Program-made: the position numbers and the translations under genes
In this document: piece after piece, positions 26,654 to 35,721 of the stretch
How positions within the stretch are numbered: the first letter of the stretch is position 1
How the letters are laid out: the number at the start of each line of letters is the position of its first letter
The notes under the pieces: model-generated
Told to the model about the DNA's origin: nothing
The model's input: the letters and a program-made list of their open reading frames with translations, nothing else
The model's database searches: none
Origin: Rhizobium sp. JAB6
GTDB lineage: Bacteria; Pseudomonadota; Alphaproteobacteria; Rhizobiales; Rhizobiaceae
Reading direction: 5' to 3'
DNA length: 64,000 bases
Assembly: GCF_003024605.1 (NCBI RefSeq)
Contig: NZ_PYJQ01000009.1
Coordinates: 1,054,001-1,118,000 of the forward strand

Positions 26654-27649
26654 TCAGGCGACGCCGATCCGCAGTAGATCGTGGAAGTGCACGACGCCGA
26701 TCGGCCGGCGCGCTTCATCGATGACCATGAGCGCCGAGATATTGTGACGGTTGAGTACGGCCATGGCGCTCGTCGCCAACGTCGTTTCCTTCACCGTTTT
26801 CGGATTGGGGGTCATCACCTCGTCCACCAGCTTCTCCGCAAGACTGGTGCCGAGATTGCGGGCGATATCGCCATCGGTGACGATGCCGCACAGGCAACCG
26901 TCATCGTCCACCACGCCCACGCAGCCAAACCGCATCTTCGATAGCGTCATCGCCGCCTCCGGCATGCCGGTTCCGAGCTTGACGAGCGGCACGCGGTCGC
27001 CCTTGTGCATGATATCGGCCACATGCGAGAGGCTGGCGCCCAGCTTGCCGCCGGGATGAAAGGTGCGGAAATCCTCGGCCGTGAAGCCGCGCGCCTCCAG
27101 CAGCGCGACGGTCAGCGCATCGCCGATAGCAAGCTGCAGCAGCGTCGAGGTGGTTGGCGCGAGCCCATGCGGGCAGGCCTCCTGCTCCTTGGGCAGCAGC
27201 AGCACAACGTCCGACTCACGCGCAAGCGTCGAGGTTTCACCGGCGGTGATCGCGATCATGGGGATCGAGAAGCGGCGGGAATAGCTGATGATCCCACGCA
27301 GTTCGGCGCTCTCGCCGCCCCAGGAAATGGCGATGATGACATCATCCTGCGTGATCATGCCGAGATCGCCGTGATTGGCTTCGACCGGATGGACGAAGAA
27401 TGCCGGCGTTCCGGTGGACGCCAGGCTGGCGGCAAGCTTGTTGCCGATATGACCGCTTTTGCCGACACCGGTGATCACGACGCGGCCGGCAATATCGCCT
27501 ATGATCTCCACCGCGCGGCTGAAAGGCTCGGCCAGACCATCGGTCAGCGCGCGTTCCAGCGCCTCCATGCCCCGTCTCTCGGTCTCGATCGTTCGCATCG
27601 CGGATTCGATCGCACCGTTCTCGATGAGTCTTACAGCTCTCTTATTCAT
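26654..27649 (-). CDS. kdsD: KpsF/GutQ-type D-arabinose 5-phosphate isomerase
   Basis: 331 aa. It interconverts ribulose 5-phosphate and arabinose 5-phosphate, the first step of KDO synthesis for LPS (and capsule). The N-terminal SIS domain (about 40-175) carries VVITGVGKSGHIGNKLAASLASTG-type sequence and SWGGESAEL; two CBS motifs follow (about 205-325). Conserved catalytic-site His residues are seen in PVEANHGD and ACPHGLAPTTST. Length matches KdsD (328 aa). The stop abuts that of nfeD with no intergenic base. The outer-membrane barrel gene is divergent upstream. Confidence 0.9.
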   Translation of the reverse strand: MNKRAVRLIENGAIESAMRTIETERRGMEALERALTDGLAEPFSRAVEIIGDIAGRVVITGVGKSGHIGNKLAASLASTGTPAFFVHPVEANHGDLGMITQDDVIIAISWGGESAELRGIISYSRRFSIPMIAITAGETSTLARESDVVLLLPKEQEACPHGLAPTTSTLLQLAIGDALTVALLEARGFTAEDFRTFHPGGKLGASLSHVADIMHKGDRVPLVKLGTGMPEAAMTLSKMRFGCVGVVDDDGCLCGIVTDGDIARNLGTSLAEKLVDEVMTPNPKTVKETTLATSAMAVLNRHNISALMVIDEARRPIGVVHFHDLLRIGVA

Positions 27650-27844
27650 GAGCGAGCCCTAACGCTTTTCCGCAAATCTGTCCACCAGAGATCGACCGAT
27701 AACAAGGCGGCAGCATGCAATGCATCGCTGCAAAATATGATCGAACCTTTCTTGTCGCCACTGCTTGGCAACCAAGCGTTAACCACGCGGCTTTACACTT
27801 GGGTAAGAATTTAGGTCAGTTCGAACAGGTCAGATATAACCAAC

Positions 27845-29362
27845 ATGGGCATCGGCAAGGATAAGGCGGGTCATGGTGCCCTCCGGCTGGCGGCATGGGC
27901 AAGTTCCGCCCTGCTGGGCTGGGGTATGGCATTCGCCGCGCCGCTGCCGGTCAATGCGCAATCATTGCCGCCAGACCAGAACCTTGACGATACTTTACCC
28001 ACCCCGACATCGGCTTCCCCGACCGATCCGAATGGTGCCACCACCACGGGTGATCAGGCGATCCAACCGGCAAACCAGACATCGACCTCCAGCGACGAGC
28101 CGTTGAACGCGCGGCTGCGCCTCACCGGCATCGACCCCACAACCACCGGCTCGACGCTGGATAACGACCTGCGCCGCGTAAATCTGCGCGAACCCAGCGT
28201 TGATGATCTGAGAGCCCGCCGGTATCCGGATCGGGCGGATGCTCAGGGCATACCGCTCGGCACCTTTACCCTGCGTCCTTCGATCAATCAGTCGATCAAT
28301 ATCGAGCGCGATCGCACCGGCGACGTCAAGGACAACCGCACTTTCTTGCAAACCGATCTGCGCAGCACCCTGACATCGGATTGGGACCGCCACGCGCTGA
28401 CCGTCACCGGCGAAGGCGTCTGGCAAAGGAACGTCAGCGGCACGGGCCAGGAAAAGCCGACCGTCAACCTCAATGCCGATCTGCGCCTGGATCTTCCCGC
28501 CAACACGACAGCGCATATCACCGCCGGCTATCAGTTCTACCGGGAAGACACGAGCGATCCGAACGCGATTGCTGGCGCCACGAAACAGTCAGCCGTCAAC
28601 CAGTTCACCACGGGCCTCTCACTGGAACGTGACTTCGGTGTGCTGCGCGGCACGACGGCCGTGGCATTGACGCGCACCGTCTATTCCAATGCCGTCCTGT
28701 CGGATGGAACGACGGTCACGCTCAGTGACCGCGACCAGACGGCCGGAACCTGGCGCGGACGCATCGGCTATGAGCTCTCGCCGGCCATCATACCCTTTGT
28801 GGAAGTCGATCTCGGCCGCACGATCTACGATCAGACACGCGACAGCAACGGCTATGCCCGCTCGAACCAGAGCTACGGCGGCAAGGGCGGTGTCGAATTC
28901 GACCTCGGTGAAAAATTCAGGGGCGAGCTCGGCTTCGGCTACCAGCACACGGAATTCGACGATTCGCGTCTCGCATCAGTCGACTCACCGACGATCGACG
29001 GCAATCTCGCCTGGTCACCCCAGCGCGGCACCGATATCAGCATCGGCCTTTCGACGACGGTCCAGCCCTCGACCACGGCCGGCCTCAGCGGCTACACCGC
29101 CTATCAGTTGACGAGCACCGTGGCCCATCAGCTGCGTGACGATCTCACCGCCAAGTTGACGGGCGGAACGATCTGGCGCGACTATCCGTCGAACGGAAGC
29201 GCCGCCGATGAAACCGAATATGACGCCGCCTTCGGTCTGACCTGGGGGATCAATCGTTACCTCGATCTCACCAGCAATGTCGGCTATCAGCTGACGACGA
29301 GGGATGTTGGCGACAGCACCCGTCAGTTCCAGGCCGGCCTGGGCCTGACGGTAAAACGCTAA
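27845..29362 (+). CDS. outer-membrane beta-barrel protein (BBP2-type)
   Basis: 505 aa. An N-terminal signal segment ends near VNAQ-SLPP (about residue 38-39). A disordered Thr/Pro/Ser/Asn-rich stretch (40-90) follows, then a long region of alternating amphipathic strands (about 125-505), for example HALTVTGEGVWQRN, TTAHITAGYQFYRED and YLDLTSNVGYQLTTRD, ending GLGLTVKR. It resembles the outer-membrane beta-barrel family (PF10082-like) often found with exopolysaccharide or surface-polysaccharide genes. The neighbours kdsD and galU fit an envelope-glycan role. Substrate or pore function is not evident. It ends in an aromatic-poor KR instead of the usual terminal Phe. Confidence 0.78.
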   Translation: MGIGKDKAGHGALRLAAWASSALLGWGMAFAAPLPVNAQSLPPDQNLDDTLPTPTSASPTDPNGATTTGDQAIQPANQTSTSSDEPLNARLRLTGIDPTTTGSTLDNDLRRVNLREPSVDDLRARRYPDRADAQGIPLGTFTLRPSINQSINIERDRTGDVKDNRTFLQTDLRSTLTSDWDRHALTVTGEGVWQRNVSGTGQEKPTVNLNADLRLDLPANTTAHITAGYQFYREDTSDPNAIAGATKQSAVNQFTTGLSLERDFGVLRGTTAVALTRTVYSNAVLSDGTTVTLSDRDQTAGTWRGRIGYELSPAIIPFVEVDLGRTIYDQTRDSNGYARSNQSYGGKGGVEFDLGEKFRGELGFGYQHTEFDDSRLASVDSPTIDGNLAWSPQRGTDISIGLSTTVQPSTTAGLSGYTAYQLTSTVAHQLRDDLTAKLTGGTIWRDYPSNGSAADETEYDAAFGLTWGINRYLDLTSNVGYQLTTRDVGDSTRQFQAGLGLTVKR

Positions 29363-29454
29363 GCACCGCCTTCGCTTAAATCCCAGCACCCACTCAAATG
29401 AATTGAGGCCCAGCATGTGCCAGGTCTCAAGATTTTCCCCAAAAGGTCGAATCC

Positions 29455-30342
29455 TTATTTCAGGGCAGCGATCAGCGCCTTGAACTCGTCCTCGATAGTC
29501 GGACGGATATCGTCGCGCGCCAAGGCGAAGGCGATGTTCGCGAGGATGAAGCCGTCCTTGGCACCGCAGTCGAACGTCTGGCCCCGGAAGTGATAGCCGG
29601 CGAAATCCTGCGTCTTGGCAAGCTTCAGCATGCCGTCCGTCAGCTGGATCTCGTTGCCGGCACCGCGCTCCTGGCTTTCCAGAATGCGGAAGATTTCCGG
29701 CTGAAGGATATAGCGGCCGTTGATGAAGAAGTTGGAAGGAGCCGTGCCCTTGGCCGGCTTTTCGACCATTTCCGTGATGCGGAAGCCGTTGCCGATCGTC
29801 TCGCCGACACCGACGATGCCGTATTTATGGGCCTGATCGGGCGCGCATTCCTCGACGGCGATGACATTGCCGCCGCTATGCTCGTAAAGCTCGATCATGC
29901 CTTTCATACAGCCCTTTTCGGCGCGCATGACCATGTCGGGCAAAAGCAGTGCGAAGGGCTCGTCGCCGACGATCTCGCGGGCGCACCAGACGGCGTGGCC
30001 GAGACCGAGCGGCTCCTGCTGGCGCGTGAAACTTGCCGTACCCGCCTTCGGCAGCAAGCCGTTCAGCAGCGACAGTTCGGCATTCTTGTTACGCTGGCGC
30101 AGCGTCTGCTCGAGCTCGAACTGGATATCGAAATAATCCTCGATGACATGCTTGCTGCGGCCAGTGACGAATACGAAATGCTCGATGCCCGCTTCCATCG
30201 CCTCGTCGACGACGTACTGGATCACCGGCTTATCAACGACGGTCAGCATTTCCTTCGGCACCGCCTTGGTCGCCGGCAAGAACCGCGTCCCTAGTCCGGC
30301 GACCGGAAATACTGCCTTACGAACCTTCTTATGCTGTCCCAC
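29455..30342 (-). CDS. galU: UTP-glucose-1-phosphate uridylyltransferase
   Basis: 295 aa. It makes UDP-glucose for exopolysaccharide, LPS core, cyclic glucan and galactose metabolism; the rhizobial gene is also called exoN. The nucleotidyltransferase signature [18 protein letters not shown] lies at 16-33, followed by [14 protein letters not shown], the [11 protein letters not shown] block, LLPDMV and the VEKPAKG loop. Length fits the family. It is transcribed away from the lytic transglycosylase across a 203-nt divergent gap. No exo cluster is adjacent. Confidence 0.94.
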   Translation of the reverse strand: MGQHKKVRKAVFPVAGLGTRFLPATKAVPKEMLTVVDKPVIQYVVDEAMEAGIEHFVFVTGRSKHVIEDYFDIQFELEQTLRQRNKNAELSLLNGLLPKAGTASFTRQQEPLGLGHAVWCAREIVGDEPFALLLPDMVMRAEKGCMKGMIELYEHSGGNVIAVEECAPDQAHKYGIVGVGETIGNGFRITEMVEKPAKGTAPSNFFINGRYILQPEIFRILESQERGAGNEIQLTDGMLKLAKTQDFAGYHFRGQTFDCGAKDGFILANIAFALARDDIRPTIEDEFKALIAALK

Positions 30343-30545
30343 GCATACCTCCTGGGCAATAAATCAGTTGGCACAAAGCCATTCTAAAGGTCAGTAGATT
30401 AAATTTGCTACTGTTTTGCAAATAATGACTGACGCAAACTTCCATGGTAAAGAATTTGTTGACTTCGTTCGTTTAGCGTCACGCATGGGCCGATGCCACG
30501 CGCATCGCCGCACCGAAATCCAACGATTGATGGACAAGGCTGTAG

Positions 30546-31769
30546 ATGACCGTAAACCGCAAACACTCCCTTCGTGGTCTCGCTCTGGCGCTCGCGCTCG
30601 GCGCCTTCGCTGGCTTCCTTCCCGCTAACGCCAATGCTGACCCTGGGTTCCAGAAATGGATCGCGGGCTTCTACGCTACCGCCGCAAAGAGCGGGATTAC
30701 GCAATCCACCTATCGCAATGCGTTTGCCGGCGTAACCGACCCGGACCCCACGGTGCTTGAAAAGGCGCAGTACCAGCCGGAATTCAAGTCCCAGATCTGG
30801 GATTACCTCGACTCCCGTGTCAATCCCTATACGGTCGATATTGGCCGCAAGATGGCGGTCAAATACGGGACCACGCTGCGCACGCTTGAACAGCACTTCG
30901 GCGTCGACCGCAATATCATGCTGGCCATCTGGTCGATGGAGTCGAATTACGGCGAGGTCCTCGCCAAGAACGATCGGCTGCATTACGTGCCCCGCGCGCT
31001 GGCGACCCTTGCCTATGCCGATCCGAAACGGGCGAACTATGCCAAGAAACAGCTGATCGCTGCCCTGAAGATCCTGCAGAAGGGCGATATCTCGCGCAAG
31101 GATCTGAACGGTTCCTGGGCCGGCGCCATGGGCCATACGCAGTTCATCCCGACGAGCTATCTGCTCTATGCGGTGGATGCCGACGGTAGCGGCCATGCCG
31201 ATATCTGGAATTCCGTTCCGGACGCCTTGGCGACAACAGCCAATCTTCTCGCCAAGAACGGCTGGAATACCGGCCGTACCTGGGGTTATGAAGTCGTCGT
31301 ACCGCCCGGCGGCAGCGCCCAGGCCGGCAAGACGCATACGATCGCACAATGGGCGGCTCTCGGCTTCGTGCGTCCCAACGGCAGGGGTTTCCGCAGCACC
31401 TCCGACCGCGCGCAGCTGAAGATGCCCGGCGGACCGAACGGTCCCGGTTTTCTGATGACTGGCAACTTCTTCACCATCAAGCGCTACAACGCCTCCGACA
31501 GCTATGCATTGGCCGTCGGCCTGCTCGCGGATCAAATCGCCGGATATGGCGGCATGCAGCAATCATGGCCGCGCCCGAGCGGTGCGCTCGATGTCAAGCA
31601 GAAATTCGAGCTGCAGACGCGTCTGAAGGAGCTCGGCTACTATGACGGCGTGGTCGACGGCAATTTCGGCTCGGGCTCGAAGGCCGCGATATCAGCCGTT
31701 CAGCAGCGCATGGGCATAGATGCGGACGGCGAGCCGTCAATGAACCTGCTGAAAGCATTGCGCAAGTAG
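30546..31769 (+). CDS. MltB-type lytic murein transglycosylase with PG-binding domain
   Basis: 407 aa. A signal peptide (about 1-31) is followed by the SLT-2 catalytic domain (about 33-325), with catalytic Glu132 in IWSMESNYGE and the GAMGHTQFIPTSY block, and a C-terminal PG_binding_1 domain (about 348-405, LQTRLKELGYYDGVVDGNFG). It cleaves glycan strands non-hydrolytically, forming 1,6-anhydro-muropeptides in the periplasm. No lipobox is seen, so it should be soluble. A DUF459 gene follows 79 nt later on the same strand. Confidence 0.93.
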   Translation: MTVNRKHSLRGLALALALGAFAGFLPANANADPGFQKWIAGFYATAAKSGITQSTYRNAFAGVTDPDPTVLEKAQYQPEFKSQIWDYLDSRVNPYTVDIGRKMAVKYGTTLRTLEQHFGVDRNIMLAIWSMESNYGEVLAKNDRLHYVPRALATLAYADPKRANYAKKQLIAALKILQKGDISRKDLNGSWAGAMGHTQFIPTSYLLYAVDADGSGHADIWNSVPDALATTANLLAKNGWNTGRTWGYEVVVPPGGSAQAGKTHTIAQWAALGFVRPNGRGFRSTSDRAQLKMPGGPNGPGFLMTGNFFTIKRYNASDSYALAVGLLADQIAGYGGMQQSWPRPSGALDVKQKFELQTRLKELGYYDGVVDGNFGSGSKAAISAVQQRMGIDADGEPSMNLLKALRK

Positions 31770-31848
31770 GCCGCCTCGAGCGAATCCGGGATCGCCGGAC
31801 GATGAAATCGTCCTTATGCGGCCGGGACTCGTCAGCGGAAAAGAAACG

Positions 31849-33039
31849 ATGATGAAACACCCTGCCCGCGCGACTAAGGCAACTCTAAGGATTGTTCTGA
31901 CGGCATTCCTCGCCGCCCTCATCGCGCTTGGCTGCCTGCCGAACATGGCCGAAGCGCAAGAGCGGCCCCGGCGGAACCTGTTCGACATGCTGTTCGGCAC
32001 CCGCGAGCCCGATTACCCGGATCAGCCCGTCGAGCAGCCGCCGCCCCGGCGCAAGGTGCAGCCGAAAAAGCGTCCAACCCCGCCGCCGCGCCAGCCGGTC
32101 GCGCAGCCGGAAACACCGCCGCCCGCCGAAAAGCTCCGCGATGCCAAGACCATCCTCGTGGTCGGCGACTTTCTGGCGAGCGGGCTGGCGACCGGGCTGG
32201 AGGATGCCTTCTCCAGCTCTCCCGGCGTCGTGATCCAGTCCCGCGGCAACGTCGCCTCCGGTCTCGTGCGCCAGGATTATTACAATTGGCCGCAGCAACT
32301 GCCTGGCATGATCGACCAGCTGAAACCGGCCATGGTCGTCGTCATGATCGGCGCCAACGACCGCCAGCAGATGATCGGCGACGGGCTGAATGAGAAATAT
32401 GGGACCGATCCATGGTTCCTCGCCTATGAAGAGCGCGTACAGCAATTCGCCAAGCTGGTGACAAGCCGCCATATCCCGCTGCTCTGGGTCGGCCTGCCGT
32501 CTTTCGGCTCCGATCAACTGACCGCCAGCGCCGTCAAGCTCAACCAGATCTATCAAAGCCAGACGACCAGCGTCGGCGGTGAGTTCATCGACATATGGGA
32601 TGGCTTTACCGATCAGAACGGCGAGTTCATCGTCACCGGTTCCGATGTCAACGGCCAGCAGGTTCGATTGAGAACGGCTGACGGTGTCAACCTGACGGCC
32701 GCCGGCAAGCGCAAACTCGCCTTCTATCTGGAGAAATCCGCACGCCGAATCCTGGGCGATCAGGCAAGTCCCGATATTACGCGCCTCGACACGAACAATC
32801 CGCTGCCGGTGCAGCAGGCCAATCCTCCGGGCGCGGAACCGGAGAGGATCACCCGCACCCAGCCGATGAGCCTCTCCGATCCCGATCTCGACGGCGGCTC
32901 GCAGCTTTTGGGCAGCAGCCCTGCGCCTACCCCAACGACTTCATCGCCACGCGATCTTCTGGTCGAAAAAGGCCTGATGGACCCGGCGCCGACAGGGCGC
33001 GTGGATGACTATCGTTTGCCGGGATCGATCGCGCGGTAG
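31849..33039 (+). CDS. DUF459 SGNH-fold protein, catalytic Ser and His absent
   Basis: 396 aa. A signal peptide or anchor (about 10-36), a Pro/Arg-rich linker (37-95), an SGNH-like domain (about 98-300) and a Pro/Ser-rich tail. Block I reads VVGDFLASG (104-112), with Phe108 where GDS-type enzymes have the nucleophile; block III GAND (168-171) is kept; block V reads DGVNLT, with Asn281 replacing the catalytic His. Some SGNH relatives are acyltransferase partners for peptidoglycan or polysaccharide acetylation. Whether these losses are family-wide I cannot tell. The ATG-ATG start follows GGAAAAGA. It is the likely second gene behind the lytic transglycosylase. Confidence 0.8.
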   Translation: MMKHPARATKATLRIVLTAFLAALIALGCLPNMAEAQERPRRNLFDMLFGTREPDYPDQPVEQPPPRRKVQPKKRPTPPPRQPVAQPETPPPAEKLRDAKTILVVGDFLASGLATGLEDAFSSSPGVVIQSRGNVASGLVRQDYYNWPQQLPGMIDQLKPAMVVVMIGANDRQQMIGDGLNEKYGTDPWFLAYEERVQQFAKLVTSRHIPLLWVGLPSFGSDQLTASAVKLNQIYQSQTTSVGGEFIDIWDGFTDQNGEFIVTGSDVNGQQVRLRTADGVNLTAAGKRKLAFYLEKSARRILGDQASPDITRLDTNNPLPVQQANPPGAEPERITRTQPMSLSDPDLDGGSQLLGSSPAPTPTTSSPRDLLVEKGLMDPAPTGRVDDYRLPGSIAR

Positions 33040-33277
33040 GCGGCGTAGAGGCGGTTTGACAACGCCGCGTCCCACCAATAGAAGAATTGCATGAGCACCA
33101 AGAGCGCTGATCAGATCGATCGTTACCACACCTGCCCGCAGGTTGCGGTTTTGCGCTCTTTCTCCGGCCGAGGTCTCCGCGTCCAGTCGTGACGGCCGGA
33201 GGCGTTGGTGCGTCCGGCGGCTGCTGGACGTAAAGCCCTCGCCTCAAGACATCAACGTTGCCCATGGAGAAAGGCAC

Positions 33278-34027
33278 GTGCTCAATATCTATAACGTCAA
33301 TTCGCTCGTTCACTGGGAAGAGCGGGACATTAAACTGCGCGACGACTTCGTCCGCTTCTTTTCCGATGAAGTGGCAAGCTTTCTACGATCCGCAAACCCC
33401 GCCTGGGATATACGAAGGGTCGAGGCTCCGACCCTGATGCCGCGAAACCTCGTTTCAAGCGCCTATTCCAACTCGGACATATGGGTGCAGAAGCGAATGT
33501 CGAACTCCGAGACCGAACTCGTCCTGCGGCCGGAAACGACACCTTCAACCTATGTCTACATGCAGCATCTTCTCGGAAATCATTCCAGAACGCGGCTGCC
33601 GTTATGCGTCTGGCAGGCCGGAAAATCCTATCGCCGGGAACAGGACCAGCCGAGCAAGCATGTACGGCTCAAGGAATTCTGGCAGCTCGAATTCCAATGC
33701 GCTTTCACTGCCGATAGCGGCAATGATTACTATGCCGCCTCGCTGGAACCGGTCCGCCGGATGATCGCCTCCGTCATCCATTTGCCGACGAGGATCGTGC
33801 CCTCCGATCGCCTGCCGGCCTATTCCGAGGTTACAATGGATATCGAGGTCGATAATGGCGACAAATGGATGGAGATCTGCTCGATTTCGCGACGAACAGA
33901 CTTCCCTCAACGCTATCGCAGCCAGCCGAAGAAAGGGCCGGCGACAGACCATGACATCATGGTGCTCGAAATCGCCATCGGCCTCGATCGCTGCATCTAC
34001 AATTGGAATATCGCCGCAAGCCGGTAG
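33278..34027 (+). CDS. stand-alone glycyl-tRNA synthetase-like class II catalytic core
   Basis: 249 aa from a GTG start (GGAG upstream; the sequence before it is Arg-rich and non-domain-like). It resembles the catalytic core of alpha2-type GlyRS: LRPET (83-87), motif 2 WQAGKSYRREQ...LKEFWQLEFQ (112-140, with the ATP-binding Arg of YRRE), the DKWMEICSISRRTDF block (195-209) and motif 3 EIAIGLDRCIY (231-241). The protein ends 11 residues after GLDR, so the anticodon-binding domain is missing. Alphaproteobacteria normally use alpha2beta2 GlyQS, so this is an extra paralogue. It may activate an amino acid for a non-ribosomal acceptor, as SerRS-like carrier-protein ligases do. An in-frame ATG exists at 33143. 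Confidence 0.75.
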   Translation: MLNIYNVNSLVHWEERDIKLRDDFVRFFSDEVASFLRSANPAWDIRRVEAPTLMPRNLVSSAYSNSDIWVQKRMSNSETELVLRPETTPSTYVYMQHLLGNHSRTRLPLCVWQAGKSYRREQDQPSKHVRLKEFWQLEFQCAFTADSGNDYYAASLEPVRRMIASVIHLPTRIVPSDRLPAYSEVTMDIEVDNGDKWMEICSISRRTDFPQRYRSQPKKGPATDHDIMVLEIAIGLDRCIYNWNIAASR

Positions 34028-34032
34028 CGACA

Positions 34033-34061
34033 AAGGCCGGGTTCATCGGGAACCCGGCCTT
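34033..34061. terminator. bidirectional hairpin between the GlyRS-like gene and gltD
   Basis: An 11-bp perfect stem (AAGGCCGGGTT with AACCCGGCCTT) has a 7-nt loop. It lies 6 nt after the GlyRS-like stop and 29 nt after the gltD stop on the other strand. T-tracts are short on both sides, the better one (TTTGTC) on the minus strand. Confidence 0.65.
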
Positions 34062-34089
34062 CAATCACTTTGCCCGAAGACAGCGAACC

Positions 34090-35544
34090 TCAGTTCGGCA
34101 GAACCGTCGAGCCCATCAAAGCCTCGTCGATCGCGCGGGCGGCCTGACGGCCTTCGCGGATCGCCCAGACCACCAGCGACTGGCCGCGGCGAACGTCGCC
34201 GGCGGTCCAGAGCTTGTCGACCGAGGTCTTGTAGTCCTTGTCGTTGGCAACGACGTTGGTCGAGCCGCGACGGTCGGTATTCACAGTCAGCTTGCCGTCG
34301 AGTTCCTTGAGCACGCTGTCGGTGAAGGGGCCGCGGAAGCCTATGGCGATGAAGGCGAGGTCGGCGCGGATGACGAACTCCGTGCCGGGGATCGGCTTGC
34401 GGCGATCGTCCACTTCGCAGCACTTCACGCCCGTCAGCACGCCGTCTTCGCCGATGAATTCGAGCGTCGCGACCTGGAATTCGCGAACTGCGCCTTCGGC
34501 CTGTGAGGACGAGGTGCGCATCTTCGTTGCCCAGAACGGCCAAACGGCGAGCTTGTCTTCCTTCTCTGGCGGCTGCGGACGAATGTCGAGCTGGGTCACC
34601 TTCACCGCACCCTGACGGAATGCCGTGCCGACGCAGTCGGATGCCGTATCGCCACCGCCGACGACGACGATGTGCTTGCCACCCGCCAGGATCGGATCGG
34701 CGGGCCAGCCGACGCTGTCGATGTTTTCGCGGCCGACGCGGCGGTTCTGCTGCACGAGATAGGGCATGGCGTCATGGACGCCTGCGAGCGTCGTGCCAGG
34801 AATGCCCGCTTCGCGCGGGGTTTCCGAGCCGCCGCAATAGAGCACGGCATCGTAGTCGGCCAGAAGCTGCTCGACCTTGATATCCACGCCGACATTGACG
34901 CCGCAATGGAAGGTGACACCCTCGCCCTTCATCTGCTCGACGCGGCGGTCGATGAAGTTCTTCTCCATCTTGAAATCCGGTATGCCGTAGCGCAGCAGAC
35001 CGCCCGGTTTGCTCTCGCGCTCGTAGACATGGACGTCGTGACCGGCGCGACCGAGCTGCTGGGCGGCTGCCATACCGGCAGGACCCGAGCCGATGATCGC
35101 GACCTTCTTGCCCGTATGCACGGTTGCCGGCTGCGGACGGATGAAGCCGAGCTCATAGGCTTTGTCGGCAATCGCCTGCTCCACCGTCTTGATGGCGACG
35201 GGCGCATCTTCCAGGTTCAGCGTGCAGGCTTCCTCGCAGGGCGCGGGGCAGACGCGGCCGGTGAATTCCGGGAAGTTGTTGGTCGAATGCAGGTTATGGA
35301 TCGCCTGTTCCCAATTGTTGTTGTAGACGAGGTCGTTCCAATCGGGGATCTGGTTGTGCACCGGGCAGCCGGTCGGGCCGTGGCAATAGGGTATGCCACA
35401 GTCCATGCAGCGCGCTGCCTGTTTCTGCACTTCCTGGTCCGACATGGGGATCGTGAATTCGCGGAAATGCCGGATGCGGTCCGACGCCGGCTGATACTTC
35501 GCCACCTGCCGGTCGATTTCCAAGAAGCCTGTTACCTTGCCCAT
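34090..35544 (-). CDS. gltD: glutamate synthase (NADPH) small subunit
   Basis: 484 aa. The beta subunit feeds electrons from NADPH through FAD and 4Fe-4S clusters to GltB. The N-terminal Cys-rich segment CMDCGIPYCHGPTGCP (about 41-56) starts the cluster ligands, with CPAPCEEAC further on (about 98-106). The FAD-binding AIIGSGPAGMAAA and NADPH-binding VVVGGGDTASDC loops follow. Length is typical (about 480). It lies 177 nt downstream of gltB on the same strand; the spacer holds a large palindrome. Confidence 0.95.
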   Translation of the reverse strand: MGKVTGFLEIDRQVAKYQPASDRIRHFREFTIPMSDQEVQKQAARCMDCGIPYCHGPTGCPVHNQIPDWNDLVYNNNWEQAIHNLHSTNNFPEFTGRVCPAPCEEACTLNLEDAPVAIKTVEQAIADKAYELGFIRPQPATVHTGKKVAIIGSGPAGMAAAQQLGRAGHDVHVYERESKPGGLLRYGIPDFKMEKNFIDRRVEQMKGEGVTFHCGVNVGVDIKVEQLLADYDAVLYCGGSETPREAGIPGTTLAGVHDAMPYLVQQNRRVGRENIDSVGWPADPILAGGKHIVVVGGGDTASDCVGTAFRQGAVKVTQLDIRPQPPEKEDKLAVWPFWATKMRTSSSQAEGAVREFQVATLEFIGEDGVLTGVKCCEVDDRRKPIPGTEFVIRADLAFIAIGFRGPFTDSVLKELDGKLTVNTDRRGSTNVVANDKDYKTSVDKLWTAGDVRRGQSLVVWAIREGRQAARAIDEALMGSTVLPN

Positions 35545-35655
35545 GCTTTCGTTTCCTCACTCAAAAAGAAGAGCTCATGGCTCCCGTGCCTGAGGGTCAT
35601 CTCGGTTTCCCTGTCCGGCACTTTAATTCAAATCCGATTCCGCTGTTCGACAGTC

Positions 35656-35678
35656 GCGATCGCCATGATGGCGATCGC
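35656..35678. repeat. near-perfect 23-bp palindrome in the gltB-gltD spacer
   Basis: Two 11-bp arms, GCGATCGCCAT and ATGGCGATCGC, flank a single G. As RNA this forms a 9-bp stem with a 5-nt loop. No T-tract follows, so it is not an obvious terminator. It may be an mRNA processing or stability element between the two subunit genes. Each arm contains the octamer GCGATCGC. Confidence 0.6.
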
Positions 35679-35721
35679 AATGCGAGGCGAAACCCTCGGC
35701 TGACTTCAGAGCCGGGGCGGA

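Noticed and set aside
33040..33277. A possible T-box or other riboswitch leader before the GlyRS-like gene
   Set aside because: I found no T-box consensus, specifier loop or antiterminator; such leaders are also essentially absent from alphaproteobacteria.
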